NCBI RefSeq assembly: GCF_041270065.1 | Contig: NZ_CP065958.1 | Coordinates: forward strand, 4,774,001-4,838,000 | Reading direction: 5' to 3' | Source: Streptomyces fradiae | GTDB taxonomy: Bacteria; Actinomycetota; Actinomycetes; Streptomycetales; Streptomycetaceae | Length of the DNA stretch: 64,000 bases | Shown: in pieces, positions 61,756-64,000 of the stretch | How positions within the stretch are numbered: the first letter of the stretch is position 1 | How the letters are laid out: the number at the start of each line of letters is the position of its first letter | Translations under genes and position numbers: made by a program | Notes under the pieces: model-generated | Told to the model about the DNA's origin: nothing | The model's input: the letters and a program-made list of their open reading frames with translations, nothing else | The model's database searches: none

Positions 61756-61865
61756 TGGGCTTGTGTCACTTCCCCGCGGAATGCCGCATCCTTGAAGACG
61801 TGGAGTTCCTCGGGGACGAGACGAACGAGCCGGCGGAGATCGAGCGGAAGGGGAGGGCGCAGGAG

Positions 61866-62558
61866 ATGAGTCCCGGCGCACCTGCTCATAACGCTTCGGT
61901 GCACAACTACGGACGCGGTGCCGCGAACCAGCGGGCGTCGGGGCACCATGGAGCGATGCGCGACGACGAGACCGCGGGATCACCCGTGCCTGCCGGGCAG
62001 GGTGAGATCGGTGCACTGGTGCACCGTGCGGTCGAGGGCGACGAGCAGGCCACCCACGACCTCCTCGCGCGCGTACATCCGCTCGCCCTGCGCTACTGCC
62101 GCACCCGGCTGAACCGGCTGCCCGGTGATGCCCGTCACTTCGTCGAGGACCTCGCGCAGGAGGTCTGCGTCGCCGTCCTCATGGCGCTGCCGCGCTACAA
62201 GGACACCGGCAGGCCCTTCGAGGCCTTCGTCTTCGCCATCGCCGGCCACAAGGTCGCCGACCTCCAGCGGGCCGCCATGCGGCACCCCGGATCGACGGCC
62301 GTGCCCTCCGACGAGATGCCCGAGCGGCCCGACGACTCCCTCGGCCCCGAGGAGCGCGCGCTCCTCAGCGACGACGCCGAATGGGCCAAGAAGCTGCTCG
62401 CCAACCTCCCGGAGAACCAGCGCGAACTCCTCGTGCTGCGGGTGGCCGTGGGGCTGACCGCCGAGGAGACCGGGCAGATGCTCGGGATGTCCCCGGGCGC
62501 GGTCCGGGTCGCCCAGCACCGCGCGCTGAGCCGGCTGCGGGCGCTCGCCGAGCAGTAG
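61866..62558 (+). CDS. shbA: ECF-family sigma factor, probably ShbA
   Basis: 230 aa. Sigma2: [61 protein letters not shown] and [19 protein letters not shown]. Sigma4: [49 protein letters not shown]. In streptomycetes the ECF factor beside bldM and guaB is ShbA, which drives transcription of hrdB, the principal sigma gene; I infer identity from position and sequence. The start is uncertain: ATG 61866 has GGGGAGG 12 nt upstream, whereas ATG 61956 would give 200 aa. Confidence 0.8.
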   Translation: MSPGAPAHNASVHNYGRGAANQRASGHHGAMRDDETAGSPVPAGQGEIGALVHRAVEGDEQATHDLLARVHPLALRYCRTRLNRLPGDARHFVEDLAQEVCVAVLMALPRYKDTGRPFEAFVFAIAGHKVADLQRAAMRHPGSTAVPSDEMPERPDDSLGPEERALLSDDAEWAKKLLANLPENQRELLVLRVAVGLTAEETGQMLGMSPGAVRVAQHRALSRLRALAEQ

Positions 62559-62643
62559 CCGCAGGTTCTCGCCGAACAGTGGCTGCGGGTGCCTGCCGGG
62601 CAGTAAGGGTCTCCGTTCGCGGGTGTCCCTCACGTACACGTAG

Positions 62644-64000
<1,357 letters not shown>

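Overview
The window is a very GC-rich actinobacterial chromosome segment that I read as Streptomyces. The grounds are gene content and order, namely the S10-spc-alpha ribosomal run, then glmM, coaA, glmS, alr, the tsa genes, groES-groEL1 and whiD-bldM-sigma-guaB. Developmental genes whiD and bldM are present, and bldM carries a near-perfect sigma-BldN-type promoter. No tRNA, rRNA, phage, insertion sequence or CRISPR array was seen.

Layout. 1-22.3 kb: translation core. A partial membrane-anchored protein is followed by the S10 cluster (rpsJ to rpsQ), the spc cluster (rplN to rplO), secY-adk, map, infA-rpmJ-rpsM-rpsK-rpoA-rplQ, truA, and rplM-rpsI. A secreted-protein gene and an ABC-F gene, divergently transcribed, separate truA from rplM. 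22.4-34.6 kb: cell-wall precursor and cofactor genes (glmM, coaA, glmS, acpS, NAD(P)HX repair, alr) with a DUF389 membrane protein, an acyltransferase and a lipoprotein. 34.6-38.7 kb: the tRNA t6A genes tsaE, tsaB, tsaD with rimI, plus an iron-box-preceded small ORF and an L,D-transpeptidase-like protein lacking its catalytic Cys. 38.7-45.2 kb: two related lipoprotein polysaccharide deacetylases flanking an ECF42-type sigma factor with its DGPF partner, a beta-propeller-like protein, a membrane protein and a methyltransferase. 45.2-48.3 kb: groES-groEL1 under two CIRCE elements, and an ABM-SnoaL fusion.

48.3-57.2 kb is the most distinctive accessory block. A DeoR-HTH/LacI-sensor hybrid regulator lies between a leftward sugar ABC transporter operon (binding protein, two permeases, 2-hydroxyacid dehydrogenase, no ATPase) and a rightward pair encoding a DUF2264 protein and a secreted beta-helix protein. 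Both promoters have the form TTGAC(G/T)-17-CAGGAT, and GATCGAA-type inverted repeats sit in or next to them. I infer a uronate-containing glycan utilisation locus. 57.2-64 kb: SDR, MOSC and LysR genes, a noncoding array of degenerate 23-bp repeats, then whiD, bldM, a sigma factor (probably shbA) and the start of guaB.

Three cross-cutting patterns recur. First, at least thirteen genes show a TANNNT-like -10 hexamer exactly 6-7 nt before the start codon with no ribosome-binding site, which suggests leaderless transcripts. Second, short tandem duplications cluster at gene 3' ends, several covering the stop codon itself. Third, strong hairpin terminators separate most transcription units. Function calls come from reading protein motifs and from remembered synteny; no database search was run.
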